Of a stretch of 64,000 nucleotides of DNA, positions 42,971 to 51,855 are shown one piece after another (position 1 is the first letter of the stretch; each line of letters opens with the position of its first letter). Source of the DNA: Streptomyces indicus (GTDB taxonomy: Bacteria; Actinomycetota; Actinomycetes; Streptomycetales; Streptomycetaceae); contig NZ_FNFF01000022.1 of NCBI RefSeq assembly GCF_900100315.1, positions 23,613-87,612 of the forward strand, in the 5' to 3' direction. The position numbers and the translations under genes were made by a program. The notes below the pieces were generated by a model, which searched no databases, was not told the origin of the DNA, and saw only the letters and a program-made list of their open reading frames with translations.

Positions 42971-44418
42971 AGGCCGTACTCCTTCCAGCGGCGGTCGACC
43001 ATGGCCGCCGTCGTGGGGTCGGACTCGACCATGTTCGGCCAGCCGCCGTCGCGCGTGTAGCCCTCCTCGGGCAGCTTCTTCGTCGCGTCGATGCCCGCCT
43101 TGCCTCCCCAGAACTGCTGGTAGGAGGCGTGGTCCAGGTGGTCGACCGGGCCCTCGACCACGGTGAGGTCGCGGGAGTAGTCGGTGTTGCCGAGCGCCCG
43201 CCAGGACACCTCGTGCAGGTTGTGCACGTCGCAGTCCGCGTCGACCACGATGATCAGCTTGGTCAGCGACATCATGTGCGCGCCCCAGATGGCGTGCATG
43301 ACCTTCTGCGCGTGCTTCGGGTACTTCTTCTCGATCGAGACGATCGCGCAGTTGTGGAAGCCGCCCGACTCGGGCAGGTGGTAGTCCACGATATCCGGCA
43401 CGATGATCTTGAGCAGCGGCAGGAAGAACCGCTCCGTCGCGCGGCCCAGCGGGCCGTCCTCCGTCGGCGGCCGGCCGACCACGATCGACTGGAGCAGCGG
43501 GCGCCGGCGCATCGTCACGCAGTCGATCTTCAGCGCGGGGAAGGGCTCCTGCGGGGTGTAGAAGCCGGTGTGGTCGCCGAAAGGACCCTCCGGCAGCATC
43601 TCGCCGGGCTCCAGCCAGCCCTCGATGACCACCTCGGCGTTGGCCGGGACCTGGAGCGGCACCGTCTTGCAGTCCACCATCTCGACCCGCTTGCCCTGGA
43701 TGAACCCGGCGAGCAGGTACTCGTCCATGTCTCCCGGCAGCGGCGCGGTGGAGGCGTAGGTGACGGCGGGCGGGCAGCCGAAGGCGATGGCCACCGGCAG
43801 TTTCTCGCCGCGCTTGGCGGCCACTTGGTAGTGGTTGCGGCTGTCCTTGTGGATCTGCCAGTGCATGCCGATGGTGCGCTTGTCGTGGCGCTGGAGCCGG
43901 TACAGACCCAGGTTCCGTACGCCCGTCTCGGGGTGCTTGGTGTGCGTGAGCCCGAGGTTGAAGAAGGATCCGCCGTCCTCCGGCCAGGTGAAGAGCGCCG
44001 GGAGCTGCTCCAGGTCGACGTCGTCCCCGGTCAGGACGACCTCCTGGACCGGGGCGTCCTTGACCTTCTTCGGCGGCACGTGGGTCATCGCGCCGAGCTT
44101 GCCGAAGGCCTCGCGGATCCCGATGAACCCCTGCGGCAGCTCGGGCTTGAGCAGCCCGCCGATCTTCTCGCTGATCTCGCTGTACGACTTGAGGCCCAGC
44201 GCCTTGAGCAGGCGCCGGTCGGTCCCGTACACGTTCATCGCGAGCGGCATGGACGAGCCGCGCACGTTCTCGAACAGGAGCGCCGGGCCGCCCGCCTTGT
44301 TGACCCGGTCGACGATCTCGCCGACCTCCAGATACGGGTCGACCTCGGCCTTGATGCGCTTCAGGTCGCCCTCGCGCTCCAGGGCACGGAGCAGGGAGCG
44401 AAGATCGTCATAAGCCAT
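42967..44418 (-). CDS. mqnL: UbiD-like decarboxylase of the futalosine menaquinone pathway
   Basis: 483 residues. UbiD enzymes decarboxylate aromatic acids with prenylated FMN; here the likely substrate is the naphthoate intermediate. Family blocks: MHWQIHKDSRNHYQVA, IAFGCPPAVTYASTAPLP, EGPFGDHTGFYTPQEPFP (with the ERE-type acidic active site nearby) and HAIWGAHMMSLTKLIIVVDADCDVHN. ATG start MAYDDLRSLL. First gene of a three-gene operon; its cofactor should come from the UbiX-like protein at 38960. Confidence 0.94.
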   Translation of the reverse strand: MAYDDLRSLLRALEREGDLKRIKAEVDPYLEVGEIVDRVNKAGGPALLFENVRGSSMPLAMNVYGTDRRLLKALGLKSYSEISEKIGGLLKPELPQGFIGIREAFGKLGAMTHVPPKKVKDAPVQEVVLTGDDVDLEQLPALFTWPEDGGSFFNLGLTHTKHPETGVRNLGLYRLQRHDKRTIGMHWQIHKDSRNHYQVAAKRGEKLPVAIAFGCPPAVTYASTAPLPGDMDEYLLAGFIQGKRVEMVDCKTVPLQVPANAEVVIEGWLEPGEMLPEGPFGDHTGFYTPQEPFPALKIDCVTMRRRPLLQSIVVGRPPTEDGPLGRATERFFLPLLKIIVPDIVDYHLPESGGFHNCAIVSIEKKYPKHAQKVMHAIWGAHMMSLTKLIIVVDADCDVHNLHEVSWRALGNTDYSRDLTVVEGPVDHLDHASYQQFWGGKAGIDATKKLPEEGYTRDGGWPNMVESDPTTAAMVDRRWKEYGL

Positions 44419-44521
44419 ACGTCCCAGTATCCGGCACCCGCTACCCTGGCCCCATCACCGGGGGCGCCGAGCCGGAAAGCCACCGCACCGGCCACCGTGC
44501 CCCGCCGTCGCCTCAGGGGGA

Positions 44522-44938
44522 ATGCGCACCATGCTCCGGGTCCTGATGTTCCTGATCCCGCTCGCGCTGACGATCTATGCGTTCATCGACTGTCTGAACA
44601 CCCCCGAGGACGAGGCGAAGCATCTGCCGAAGATCGCCTGGGTCTTCATCATCCTGCTGTTCTGGATCGTCGGTCCGATCGTCTGGCTCGCCGCCGGCAA
44701 GGACCGCACCCCGCCGCAGGGCGGCCGCACCCCCTCGGAGTGGCACCGCAACCACCGCACGACGTGGGTGGCGCCGGACGACAACCCCGAGTTCCTGAAG
44801 TCCCTCAAGGACGAGAACGAGAAGGACGAGGCCGTCCTCAAGGACTGGGAGGCGGATCTGCGCCGCCGCGAGGAGGAGCTGAAGAAGCGCGAGGCGGGCG
44901 GCGGCGAGGAGGGCCCGAAGGACGAGGGCACGAAGTAG
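44522..44938 (+). CDS. PLDc_N domain membrane protein
   Basis: 138 residues. The N-terminus has two membrane helices (LMFLIPLALTIYAFIDC and KIAWVFIILLFWIVGPIVWLAAG) forming the phospholipase-D nuclease N-terminal (PLDc_N) domain; there is no PLD catalytic domain. A cytoplasmic tail of 70 residues is highly charged (RRREEELKKREAGGGEEG), probably coiled coil. ATG 44522 follows AGGGGGA closely; ATG 44531 (MLRVLMF) is better spaced. Function unknown. Divergent from the UbiD-like gene. Confidence 0.85.
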   Translation: MRTMLRVLMFLIPLALTIYAFIDCLNTPEDEAKHLPKIAWVFIILLFWIVGPIVWLAAGKDRTPPQGGRTPSEWHRNHRTTWVAPDDNPEFLKSLKDENEKDEAVLKDWEADLRRREEELKKREAGGGEEGPKDEGTK

Positions 44939-44971
44939 CCCTCGGGCCCGCCCTTTCTCGTACGGCTGCCA

Positions 44972-45078
44972 CTGCCCGTACGCGACGCCCTGCCCGTACG
45001 GGACGCCCTGCCCGTACGCGACGCCCTGCCCGTACGGGACGCCCTGCCCGTACGCGACGCCCTGTCCGTAGGGACGCC
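44972..45078. repeat. Six 18-bp tandem repeats with alternating variants
   Basis: Six head-to-tail copies of CTGCCCGTACGCGACGCC. Copies 1, 3 and 5 are identical; copies 2 and 4 have GG where those have GC, so the higher-order period is 36 bases. Copy 6 (45062-45078) lacks one base and abuts the stop of the minus-strand gene. Every unit has the palindrome CGTACG or a near match. Confidence 0.93.
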
Positions 45079-45584
45079 TACCCCTTCTCGTACGACTCCC
45101 GCAGCTCACGCCACCGGTCCAGGCTCCACGTCGACCAGTCCTTCGGGCGCCCGTCCAGGGCGTCGAGCAGGAACTCGAAGTGGTTGTGCCAGCCCGCGAG
45201 GCAGTCCAGGCGCAGGGAGTCGTCGCCCTCGAACTCGTTGGTGAAGCGCACGACGGTCGTGGGCGCGTCCGGGACTCCGTGTTCGAGGTGGAAGCGGCAG
45301 CGGCCGTGCAGGTCGATCGTGTACTCCACGACCCTCTCGACATCCCAGGCCGTCACCTGGCCCGAGTGCACCGCGTCCCGCTCGTTGTTCAGCCAGCGCA
45401 AGGTGACCGCGCCGCCGAGCCGCGGTTCGAGGACGTCGGCGGCCGCCAGCCAGCCGGGCAGCTCGTCGGGTTTGACCAGGGCGGTCCAGACCCGCTCCAC
45501 GGGGTGGGGCAGGTGCAGCACGAAGTGGAGCGTCTGAGTGCGCCCCTCGGTGCGGCTGGTGCCACGCTCGATGGATTCGCTCAT
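45078..45584 (-). CDS. SRPBCC / AHSA1-like domain protein
   Basis: 168 residues, START-like fold of the activator-of-Hsp90 (AHSA1) type: LHFVLHLPHPVERVWTALVKPDELPGWL and the C-terminal AGWHNHFEFLLDALDG are family hallmarks. ATG MSESIERGTS. The C-terminus (RELRESYEKG) stops exactly at the edge of the 18-base repeat array. Function not known; relatives include polyketide-like ligand binders. Confidence 0.85.
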   Translation of the reverse strand: MSESIERGTSRTEGRTQTLHFVLHLPHPVERVWTALVKPDELPGWLAAADVLEPRLGGAVTLRWLNNERDAVHSGQVTAWDVERVVEYTIDLHGRCRFHLEHGVPDAPTTVVRFTNEFEGDDSLRLDCLAGWHNHFEFLLDALDGRPKDWSTWSLDRWRELRESYEKG

Positions 45585-45622
45585 GCCCCCAGCCTCCCGC
45601 CGATCCGGGCCGCGCGCACCGT

Positions 45623-45659
45623 CTGGTACGGCGCCCGCGGCCTGGTACGGCGCCCGCGG
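45623..45659. repeat. Tandem duplication, 19-bp period
   Basis: CTGGTACGGCGCCCGCGG occurs twice, at 45623 and 45642, between two minus-strand genes. Confidence 0.8.
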
Positions 45660-45680
45660 CCCGGATCCTCCGGGTACCGG

Positions 45681-46793
45681 CTAGTCCTGGGCGGCCTTCT
45701 CCTTGCGGCGCAGCTTCTCGTCCTGGTGCGCCTCGGCCTCCGGGGCCGAGTCCACCACCTTGCGTTCGAGCACCGCGGTGTTCGCAGTGACCTGTCCCGC
45801 GGGCATTCCCGGGCACTGCCGCTCCGGCTGCCCGGGCTGCTGCGCGGTGCCGCCGTCGGTGGCCCTGGTGGTGACGCCCCGCTCGCCCAGGTACTCGTAG
45901 GTCTCCGGGTCGAAGATCAACTCGTCGCGGACGCCCGACTCCTCGTCCACGCGGCCGACCGCGATCCCCTTGCGGCCGATCGCGTCGGTGGCGTCCTTCA
46001 CCAGCGTCACGCCGTCGATCCGCCCGGCGGCCCGGTACAGGGCCGCGGCCACCTTCGGCGGCACGAGCGACTCGCGGACCAGGTCGCCGACGAGGACGAA
46101 GGTGTTCTGGTCCTCGCTCTTGCCGCCCTCGCTCGCCTTGTGCAGCCAGTCGAGCATCTTCGCCGGGTCGGTCGGCAGGGTCTCCAGATGGCGGTAGTAC
46201 GTGTTCGAAGGCAGGCCCGGGGTCGGGGTGCCCAGGGAAGTGGTCCCCGGACCCTCGCGCTCCGCACGGAGCACTCCGGGCCGGGTGCCGTCCACCGAGA
46301 GCCACACCTCGCGCAGGGAGGGCGACTCCAGGCGGGCCGGTTCGCAGAGCTGCTGCACGGTGTACGCGGCCTTCGTCTTCACGTACACGTACTGCTCGTC
46401 GCGGACCGGCCCGGTGTGCTTCGCCGCCGCGACCGTCGCCACCCGGTCGAGCAGCTCGGCCGCGTCGGCCGGCGCACCGCCCGCCTGCCGCGGGGCGCCG
46501 CCCGCCTCCTGGCGCGGTGCACCCGGCGTGCCCGCTCCCCCGCCCGTACCGTCTTCGCCGGTGCCCACGAGGGCGAAGCCGCCGACGACCGCGAGGGCGA
46601 GCGTCCCGGCCAGCGCGGGACCCGCGAAGGCGGGGCGCAGCCATCCGCGGCGCGGCTCGGGACGGCGCTCTTCCCGCTGGATCTCGTTCAACAGGTGCTC
46701 CTTCAGGAGGTCTCGACGGCCCTCCGGAAGCTCCCGCTCGGAAAGGTCGCCCGCGGCGGGCTCCCTCTCGGGCAGGTGCGGGAAGTCGTTCAT
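45681..46793 (-). CDS. CU044_5270 family protein, membrane-anchored partner of an ECF sigma factor
   Basis: 370 residues. A cytoplasmic N-terminus (about 50 residues) is followed by one membrane helix (FAGPALAGTLALAVVGGFAL), and the rest is external, with the family pattern ELLDRVATVAAAKHTGPVRDEQYVYVKT. The CU044_5270 family is typically encoded just behind an ECF sigma gene, as here, and probably acts as the anti-sigma or sensor. No zinc-binding anti-sigma motif is visible. The ATG overlaps the sigma stop as ATGA. Confidence 0.85.
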   Translation of the reverse strand: MNDFPHLPEREPAAGDLSERELPEGRRDLLKEHLLNEIQREERRPEPRRGWLRPAFAGPALAGTLALAVVGGFALVGTGEDGTGGGAGTPGAPRQEAGGAPRQAGGAPADAAELLDRVATVAAAKHTGPVRDEQYVYVKTKAAYTVQQLCEPARLESPSLREVWLSVDGTRPGVLRAEREGPGTTSLGTPTPGLPSNTYYRHLETLPTDPAKMLDWLHKASEGGKSEDQNTFVLVGDLVRESLVPPKVAAALYRAAGRIDGVTLVKDATDAIGRKGIAVGRVDEESGVRDELIFDPETYEYLGERGVTTRATDGGTAQQPGQPERQCPGMPAGQVTANTAVLERKVVDSAPEAEAHQDEKLRRKEKAAQD

Positions 46794-47413
46794 CGGTTCC
46801 CCTCCTGGACGGCCTCGGCCGCGGAGATGCGGCCTCCTCCTACCTGTCCGCGTACCGCGGGTGGTTCCAATGCTTTCGCGAGTTTTGTACGGGCCCGGGA
46901 GAGCCGTGAGCGGACCGTGCCCACCGGGATGCCCAGGGCCTCGGCGGCCGCCGCGTAGTCGAGCCCGGACCACACGCACAGCGCGAGCACCTCGCGCTCG
47001 GGCCGGCGCAGGGTGTCCAGGGCCGTGCGGACCAGGGCGAGTTGGGCCTTGTCGTCGATCCGGGCCGCGACCTCGTCGGCGAAGTCCCGTACCTCCGTCT
47101 CCGGTCCGCGCCGCGGCAGCCGCGCGACGGCGGCGGCGTGCCGGCGGGCGGCTCGGCGGGTGTTGCGCACGACGTTGGTGGTGATGCCGAGCAGCCAGGG
47201 CCGCAGCGACCCGCCCTCCTCGTCGACCTTGGCGCGCAGCCGCCAGGCCTCCAGGAAGGTCAGCGACACCGCGTCCTCGGCCGCGGCCCAGTCGCCGGTG
47301 AGGCGGAAGGCGTGGTTGTAGACGGACCGGGCACAGCCGTCGAAGAGTTCGGCGAAGGCCGTGTGGTCCCCGTCCCGTACGCGTCTTCGCAGGTGTGTGT
47401 CCACACTCCCCAC
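46790..47413 (-). CDS. ECF subfamily RNA polymerase sigma factor
   Basis: 207 residues. Region 2 is FAELFDGCARSVYNHAFRLTGDWAAAEDAVSLTFLEAWR (about residues 20-58); region 4 is REVLALCVWSGLDYAAAAEALGIPVGTVRSRLSRARTKLAKAL. It carries no extra C-terminal domain. It starts with GTG; a second GTG three codons later is possible. It is coupled to the CU044_5270 gene, which it probably responds to. A terminator separates it from the ccs operon upstream. Confidence 0.93.
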   Translation of the reverse strand: MGSVDTHLRRRVRDGDHTAFAELFDGCARSVYNHAFRLTGDWAAAEDAVSLTFLEAWRLRAKVDEEGGSLRPWLLGITTNVVRNTRRAARRHAAAVARLPRRGPETEVRDFADEVAARIDDKAQLALVRTALDTLRRPEREVLALCVWSGLDYAAAAEALGIPVGTVRSRLSRARTKLAKALEPPAVRGQVGGGRISAAEAVQEGNR

Positions 47414-47425
47414 CTGTCCGTACGG

Positions 47426-47469
47426 CGAAGGCCGGTTCCCGTGACCCGTGTCACAGGAACCGGCCTTCG
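47426..47469 (-). terminator. Terminator of the cytochrome c maturation operon
   Basis: Fourteen-base perfect arms CGAAGGCCGGTTCC and GGAACCGGCCTTCG with an inner GTGAC/GTCAC stem, 50 bases after the ccsB stop on the minus strand. The gap is filled by CGTGC/GGTGC short repeats (47478-47517). Confidence 0.88.
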
Positions 47470-47518
47470 CCGCAAGCCGTGCAGTGCCGTGCGGTGCTGT
47501 GCCGTGCGATGCGGTGCG

Positions 47519-48634
47519 TCAGAAGCCGACGCTGGTGAGCGCCATGCCCACGTCCGCGTAGGAGTGCTTGCCGGAGAGGAACATGTTGACGCCGTAGTAG
47601 TTCCACAGCCAGGTCGCGAAGGCGAACAGCGCCAGGTAGGCGGCCTTGCGGCCCTTCCAGCCCGCGGTCGCGCGCGCGTGCAGGTAGGCGGCGTAGGCGA
47701 CCCAGGTCACGAACGACCAGACCTCCTTGGGGTCCCAGCCCCAGTAGCGGCCCCAGGCGTCGCCGGCCCAGATCGCGCCGGCGATGATCGTGAACGTCCA
47801 CAGCGGGAAGACCGCGGCATTGACCCGGTACGAGAACTTGTCCAGCGAGGCCGCAGACGGCAGCCGGCCCAGGACCGAGCTGGCGAAGGTGCCGGGCTGA
47901 CCGCCCTGGGCCAGCTTGTTCTCGTACGCGTCGCGGAAGAGGTAGAGCACCGCGCCGACGGCGCCGAGGTAGAAGACCGCGCCGCAGAAGATGGCGGTGG
48001 AGACGTGGATCCACAGCCAGTACGAGTCGAGGGCCGGGACCAGCTGGTCGCTCGCCGTGTAGAGGACCTTGACCGCGATGCCGAGGTCGAGCAGGACCGT
48101 GGTGACCAGGATCAGGCCGATCCAGCGGACGTTCTTGCCGAGGGCGAGCAGCACCAGGTACGTGGAGACGGCCACCGCGGAGAAGGTGATCGAGAACTCG
48201 TACATGTTGCCCCACGGGGCCCGCATCACGGACATCGCGCGGGCGACCACACCGCCGACGTGGATGAGGGCGGCGAGGACGGTGAGCGAGACGGCGACGC
48301 GGCCGTACAGGTCGCCCTTCTCGGTGCCGCCGTGCGCGCCCGGACCGTCGGGGACGTCACGGGAGCCGGCCGCCGAACGGGTCACGACCTTGGGGCGGTC
48401 GAGCACGGCGGTGCTGCCGCCCTTGCGCACCTGCACCTTCGGCGCCTCGGCGGCCGGGGCGGCGGAGGCGGTCTCGGTGAGCGCCGCGGCCGTACGGCCG
48501 ACCTTGCTGCGGCTGCCGAAGACCCACTCGGCGATATGGGCGAGAAAGGCCAGGGTGTAGACGGCCATCGACGAATAGATCAGCGTGTTGCTGATGTTCG
48601 CCAGGTTCTCGTTGGTGGCGGCGGCGAGATTCAC
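47519..48634 (-). CDS. ccsB: Cytochrome c biogenesis protein CcsB (CcsA/ResC-type)
   Basis: 371 residues, about eight membrane helices. It exports haem and, with ResB, attaches it to apocytochrome c (system II). The tryptophan-rich haem motif WGRYWGWDPKEVWSF is near residue 290; the external histidine ligands are probably in HVGGVVAR and HVSTAIFCG. A cytoplasmic insert of about 70 residues (TETASAAPAAEAPKV) is low-complexity. The GTG overlaps the resB stop as GTGA. Confidence 0.95.
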   Translation of the reverse strand: MNLAAATNENLANISNTLIYSSMAVYTLAFLAHIAEWVFGSRSKVGRTAAALTETASAAPAAEAPKVQVRKGGSTAVLDRPKVVTRSAAGSRDVPDGPGAHGGTEKGDLYGRVAVSLTVLAALIHVGGVVARAMSVMRAPWGNMYEFSITFSAVAVSTYLVLLALGKNVRWIGLILVTTVLLDLGIAVKVLYTASDQLVPALDSYWLWIHVSTAIFCGAVFYLGAVGAVLYLFRDAYENKLAQGGQPGTFASSVLGRLPSAASLDKFSYRVNAAVFPLWTFTIIAGAIWAGDAWGRYWGWDPKEVWSFVTWVAYAAYLHARATAGWKGRKAAYLALFAFATWLWNYYGVNMFLSGKHSYADVGMALTSVGF

Positions 48635-50394
48635 TTCTCAGCCCCTTCGGCAGGAACAGCTTCGGATTCGGAGGAGTCTTCGGGATCTGCGGGGTCCGCG
48701 GTCTCGGGCACGGACGGCGCCCTGGTGTGCAGGAGGGCGGCCAGGTCGCCCAGTTCCTCGGGGACCTTCGCGGACTCGCTGCGGCCCAGGCCCGCCATCT
48801 CGACGACGGTCACGCCGTCCTCGCCGCGCACCGCGCGCACCCAGACGCGGCGGCGCTGGATGAACAGCGAGCCGACGAGGCCCACGATCGCGGCGACGGC
48901 GCCGGCGAGCGCCCAGCCGTTGCCCGGCTGCTGCTTGATCTGGAAGGAGGCCCATTCGCGGAGCTCCTTCTCGAACGTGATGGAGCCCTGGCCGCCGGGC
49001 AGCTTCATGGTCTCGCCGGGCAGCAGCCGCTGCTTGAACAGGTCGCCGTTCTTGTCCTTGAACTCCTTCATCTTCCGCGTGTCCAGCTGGTACACGTTCT
49101 GCGGGATGCCGGAGTCGATGCCGAGCGAACCGTGGTACGCGGACAGCGCCAGGACGGGGAACTCGGGGCCGGGGAACTGCGAGAGCATCTCGCCCTTGCC
49201 TACGCCCGCGAAGGTGGGCACGAAGAAGGCGTTGAAGCCGAGCTGCTCCTTGACGCCGTCCTTGTTGCGGTAGCCGTCGGTGACCTTGATGGCTCCGGTC
49301 GACGTGATGTTGTTGTCGATCGGAAGGAGCGGCACCGCGCCGGAGAAGACGGTCTTGCCGCGGGCGTCCTTGACGGTGACGACCGGCGCGTAGCCGTGGG
49401 CGATCAGGTAGACCTTGGAGTCGCCCACTTCCAGCGGCGAGTTGACCTCGATGGCCTTCTTCTTCGTCGGACCGTCCACGCCCTCGGTGTACGTGACGTG
49501 GGCTTTGAAGGTGCGCGGGGTGCCCCGGTTCGGGCCGCTCTTCTGGTAGTCGTCCTCGAACTTGTCGAGCTGGAAGCTGAAGCGCTCAAGGTTGTCGTTG
49601 TCGAAGAGCGAGCCGGACTGGAAGTCGTCGTACTGCGGCAGGACGTTGGCCATGCCGCCGTCGCCCTCGACCATGAGCTTGCCGCCCTCGGACTTGAACA
49701 GGACGCCGGCGGCGAAGGCCACGAGCATCACGATCAGCGAGATGTGGAAGACCAGGTTGCCGGCCTCGCGCAGATAGCCCTTCTCTGCTGCTACCCCGTC
49801 CCCGACGATGTGCGAGCGGAAGCGCCGGCCCTTGAGCAGCTCGAGCGCCTCGTCCCGTACCTCTTCGGGAGAGGACTCGGTGCGCCAGGTCGTGTACGCG
49901 GGCAGGCGGGTGAGGCGCTTGGGCGCGCCCGGCGGGCGGCCGCGGAGCTGGCCGACGAACTGCCAGGTGCGCGGGACGATGCAGCCGATCAGCGAGATGA
50001 ACAGCAGGATGTAGATCGCCGAGAACCACACCGAGCTGTAGACGTCGAAGAGCTGGAGCTTCTCGTAGATCGGCGTGAGCGTCTCGTGCGCGGCCTTGAA
50101 CTGCTGGACCTTCAGCTCGTCCACGCTGTTCTGCGGGACCAGCGAGCCGGGGATCGCGCCGAGCGAGAGCAGGAAGAGCAGGATCAGGGCGACCCGCATC
50201 GAGGTGAGCTGCCGCCAGAACCAGCGGGCCCAGCCGACCACCCCGAGCGAGGGCAGGTTGGGCAGCTCCTCCTTGGGGGCGGTGGACAGCTGCGAGCCGG
50301 CCGCGCCGAGGTCCTCGGCGTCGGGCGAGGTGCCGCGGCCTGTGGTGTCCGCCGCGCCGTTCCCGGCTCCGGGGCTGGTGTCCGTCTTGCTCAT
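48631..50394 (-). CDS. resB: Cytochrome c biogenesis protein ResB
   Basis: 587 residues. It is the membrane partner of CcsB in system II cytochrome c synthesis, with four membrane helices (first VALILLFLLSLGAIPGSLVPQ) and a large external domain between helices 3 and 4. The opening SMRVALILLFLLSLGAIPG and GNLVFHISLIVMLVAFAAG (helix 3, with a histidine) are conserved. ATG start. The acidic C-terminal tail (DPEDSSESEAVPAEG) is extra. ccdA ends two bases upstream, so the operon reads TlpA, CcdA, ResB, CcsB. Confidence 0.94.
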   Translation of the reverse strand: MSKTDTSPGAGNGAADTTGRGTSPDAEDLGAAGSQLSTAPKEELPNLPSLGVVGWARWFWRQLTSMRVALILLFLLSLGAIPGSLVPQNSVDELKVQQFKAAHETLTPIYEKLQLFDVYSSVWFSAIYILLFISLIGCIVPRTWQFVGQLRGRPPGAPKRLTRLPAYTTWRTESSPEEVRDEALELLKGRRFRSHIVGDGVAAEKGYLREAGNLVFHISLIVMLVAFAAGVLFKSEGGKLMVEGDGGMANVLPQYDDFQSGSLFDNDNLERFSFQLDKFEDDYQKSGPNRGTPRTFKAHVTYTEGVDGPTKKKAIEVNSPLEVGDSKVYLIAHGYAPVVTVKDARGKTVFSGAVPLLPIDNNITSTGAIKVTDGYRNKDGVKEQLGFNAFFVPTFAGVGKGEMLSQFPGPEFPVLALSAYHGSLGIDSGIPQNVYQLDTRKMKEFKDKNGDLFKQRLLPGETMKLPGGQGSITFEKELREWASFQIKQQPGNGWALAGAVAAIVGLVGSLFIQRRRVWVRAVRGEDGVTVVEMAGLGRSESAKVPEELGDLAALLHTRAPSVPETADPADPEDSSESEAVPAEGAEK

Positions 50395-50396
50395 TC

Positions 50397-51170
50397 TCAG
50401 ATCCCCACGGTGAAGCCGGAAGTCCAGACCTGCATCTCCTGCACGATGCGGTCCCAGGCGCCGGTGACGAGCAGCAGGCCGGTGACGATGAGCATGGCGC
50501 CGCCGATGCGCATCACCCACACATAGTGCTGCTTGACCCAGGCGAAGGCGCCGAGCGCCCGGCGGAAGGCGATGGCGGCCAGTATGAAGGGCACGCCCAG
50601 ACCCAGGCAGTACGCGACGGTCAGCAGGGCGCCGCGGCCGGCGCTGGCCTCGTTCAGAGCGAGCGTCTGCACGGCCGAGAGCGTCGGTCCGATGCAGGGG
50701 GTCCAGCCGATGCCGAAGAGGACACCGAGCATGGGTGCGCCGACCAGTCCGGCCGCCGGCTTCTTGTGGAAGCGGAACTCGCGCTGGGTCAGAAACGGCA
50801 TCGCGCCCATGAAGAACAGGCCGAGCAGGATCGTCACCCCGCCGAGCACCCGCGAGATGACCTCGCGGTGTTCGAGGAGCGTCGACCCGAAGCCGCCGAA
50901 CAGTGCCCCGAACGACACGAACACCGCGGTGAATCCGAGCACGAACAGGGAGGCCCCCGCGGCCATCCGCCCCCGCTTCGCCTCTTCGAGATCGGCCCCC
51001 GTGACCCCGGTCACATACGACAGGTAGCCGGGGACGAGCGGAAGCACGCACGGAGAGAAGAAGGAGACGAGCCCGGCGAGCAGCGCGATCGGGATCGCGA
51101 GAAGGAGTGCTCCCCCGAGCACGGTGGCGTTCGGGTCGGTGGCCGCGGCGAGGGCGTGCACGGGTGTCAC
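50397..51170 (-). CDS. ccdA: Thiol reductase transporter CcdA (DsbD-like)
   Basis: 257 residues, six membrane helices. It carries reducing power across the membrane from cytoplasmic thioredoxin to the outside thioredoxin-like protein. The two redox cysteines are Cys41 in FFSPCVLPLVPGYL and Cys159 in GWTPCIGPTLSAV, each followed by proline-containing loops as in the family. GTG start overlapping the TlpA-like stop by four bases. Confidence 0.95.
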   Translation of the reverse strand: MTPVHALAAATDPNATVLGGALLLAIPIALLAGLVSFFSPCVLPLVPGYLSYVTGVTGADLEEAKRGRMAAGASLFVLGFTAVFVSFGALFGGFGSTLLEHREVISRVLGGVTILLGLFFMGAMPFLTQREFRFHKKPAAGLVGAPMLGVLFGIGWTPCIGPTLSAVQTLALNEASAGRGALLTVAYCLGLGVPFILAAIAFRRALGAFAWVKQHYVWVMRIGGAMLIVTGLLLVTGAWDRIVQEMQVWTSGFTVGI

Positions 51171-51766
51171 TTCTCCGCGAGCACGGGGTCGATCATCTCG
51201 TGCAGCCGCTTGTCGCTGACCGGGCCCATGAAGCGTGCGGCGATCTTCCCCTCACGGTCGATGACGATCGTGCTGGGGATGGCCTGCGGGCTGAGGCTGC
51301 CCTGCGGGAACTTCAGGATCTGCTTGCCGGCCGGGTCGTACAGGCTCGGGTACTCGATCCCGTAGTCCTCTTCGAAGGCGACGGCCGAGCTCTTCTGCGC
51401 GTCGCGGGTGTTGATCCCCACGAACTCCACGCCCTTGGACTTGGTGGCCTCGGAGACCGACTTGAGGTACTTGGCCTCGGCCCGGCAGGGCGCGCACCAC
51501 GAGCCCCAGGTGTTGATGACGACGATCTTGCCCTTGTAGTCGGCGAGGCTCAGCTGCTTGCCGTCGAGGGTCTCGCCCGCGATGTCGGGGGCCGCGGCCC
51601 GCTCCCCCTTGGCGGCGACCGAGACGCCGCTCTTGCCGGCCACGAAGTTGGTGTTCCCGCCTCCGCCCTGCGTGCCGCCGTCGCTGCACGCGCTCAGCGC
51701 GAGGGCCGCGAGTGCGGTCCCCGCGGCGAAAAGGGCACGTCGGGAGGCAGGACGTCCAAAGCTCAT
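51167..51766 (-). CDS. TlpA/ResA-like thiol-disulfide lipoprotein for cytochrome c maturation
   Basis: 199 residues. A lipoprotein signal (LALSACSDG, lipidated Cys27) anchors it outside. The thioredoxin fold has WCAPC (Cys91, Cys94) and the cis-proline loop AIPSTIVIDREG. It should keep the CxxCH cysteines of apocytochromes reduced, taking electrons from CcdA. First gene of the operon, coupled to ccdA by GTGA. The lipobox is preceded by a twin-arginine-like RPASRRALF stretch. Confidence 0.94.
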   Translation of the reverse strand: MSFGRPASRRALFAAGTALAALALSACSDGGTQGGGGNTNFVAGKSGVSVAAKGERAAAPDIAGETLDGKQLSLADYKGKIVVINTWGSWCAPCRAEAKYLKSVSEATKSKGVEFVGINTRDAQKSSAVAFEEDYGIEYPSLYDPAGKQILKFPQGSLSPQAIPSTIVIDREGKIAARFMGPVSDKRLHEMIDPVLAEK

Positions 51767-51855
51767 GTGAAAAGTTTCGCATGACCGTTTCAGCGGTTTC
51801 GGCCACCCCCCGAAAGGTGTGGAACGCCCAGTTCAGGCCGCTTGATCAGGAGGCT

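Noticed and set aside
44513..45343. Minus-strand ORF with YGQGV repeats through the 18-bp array
   Set aside because: It runs through the SRPBCC gene in the wrong frame and antisense to the PLDc_N gene. The repeat translation is a consequence of the array, not proof of a present-day protein.
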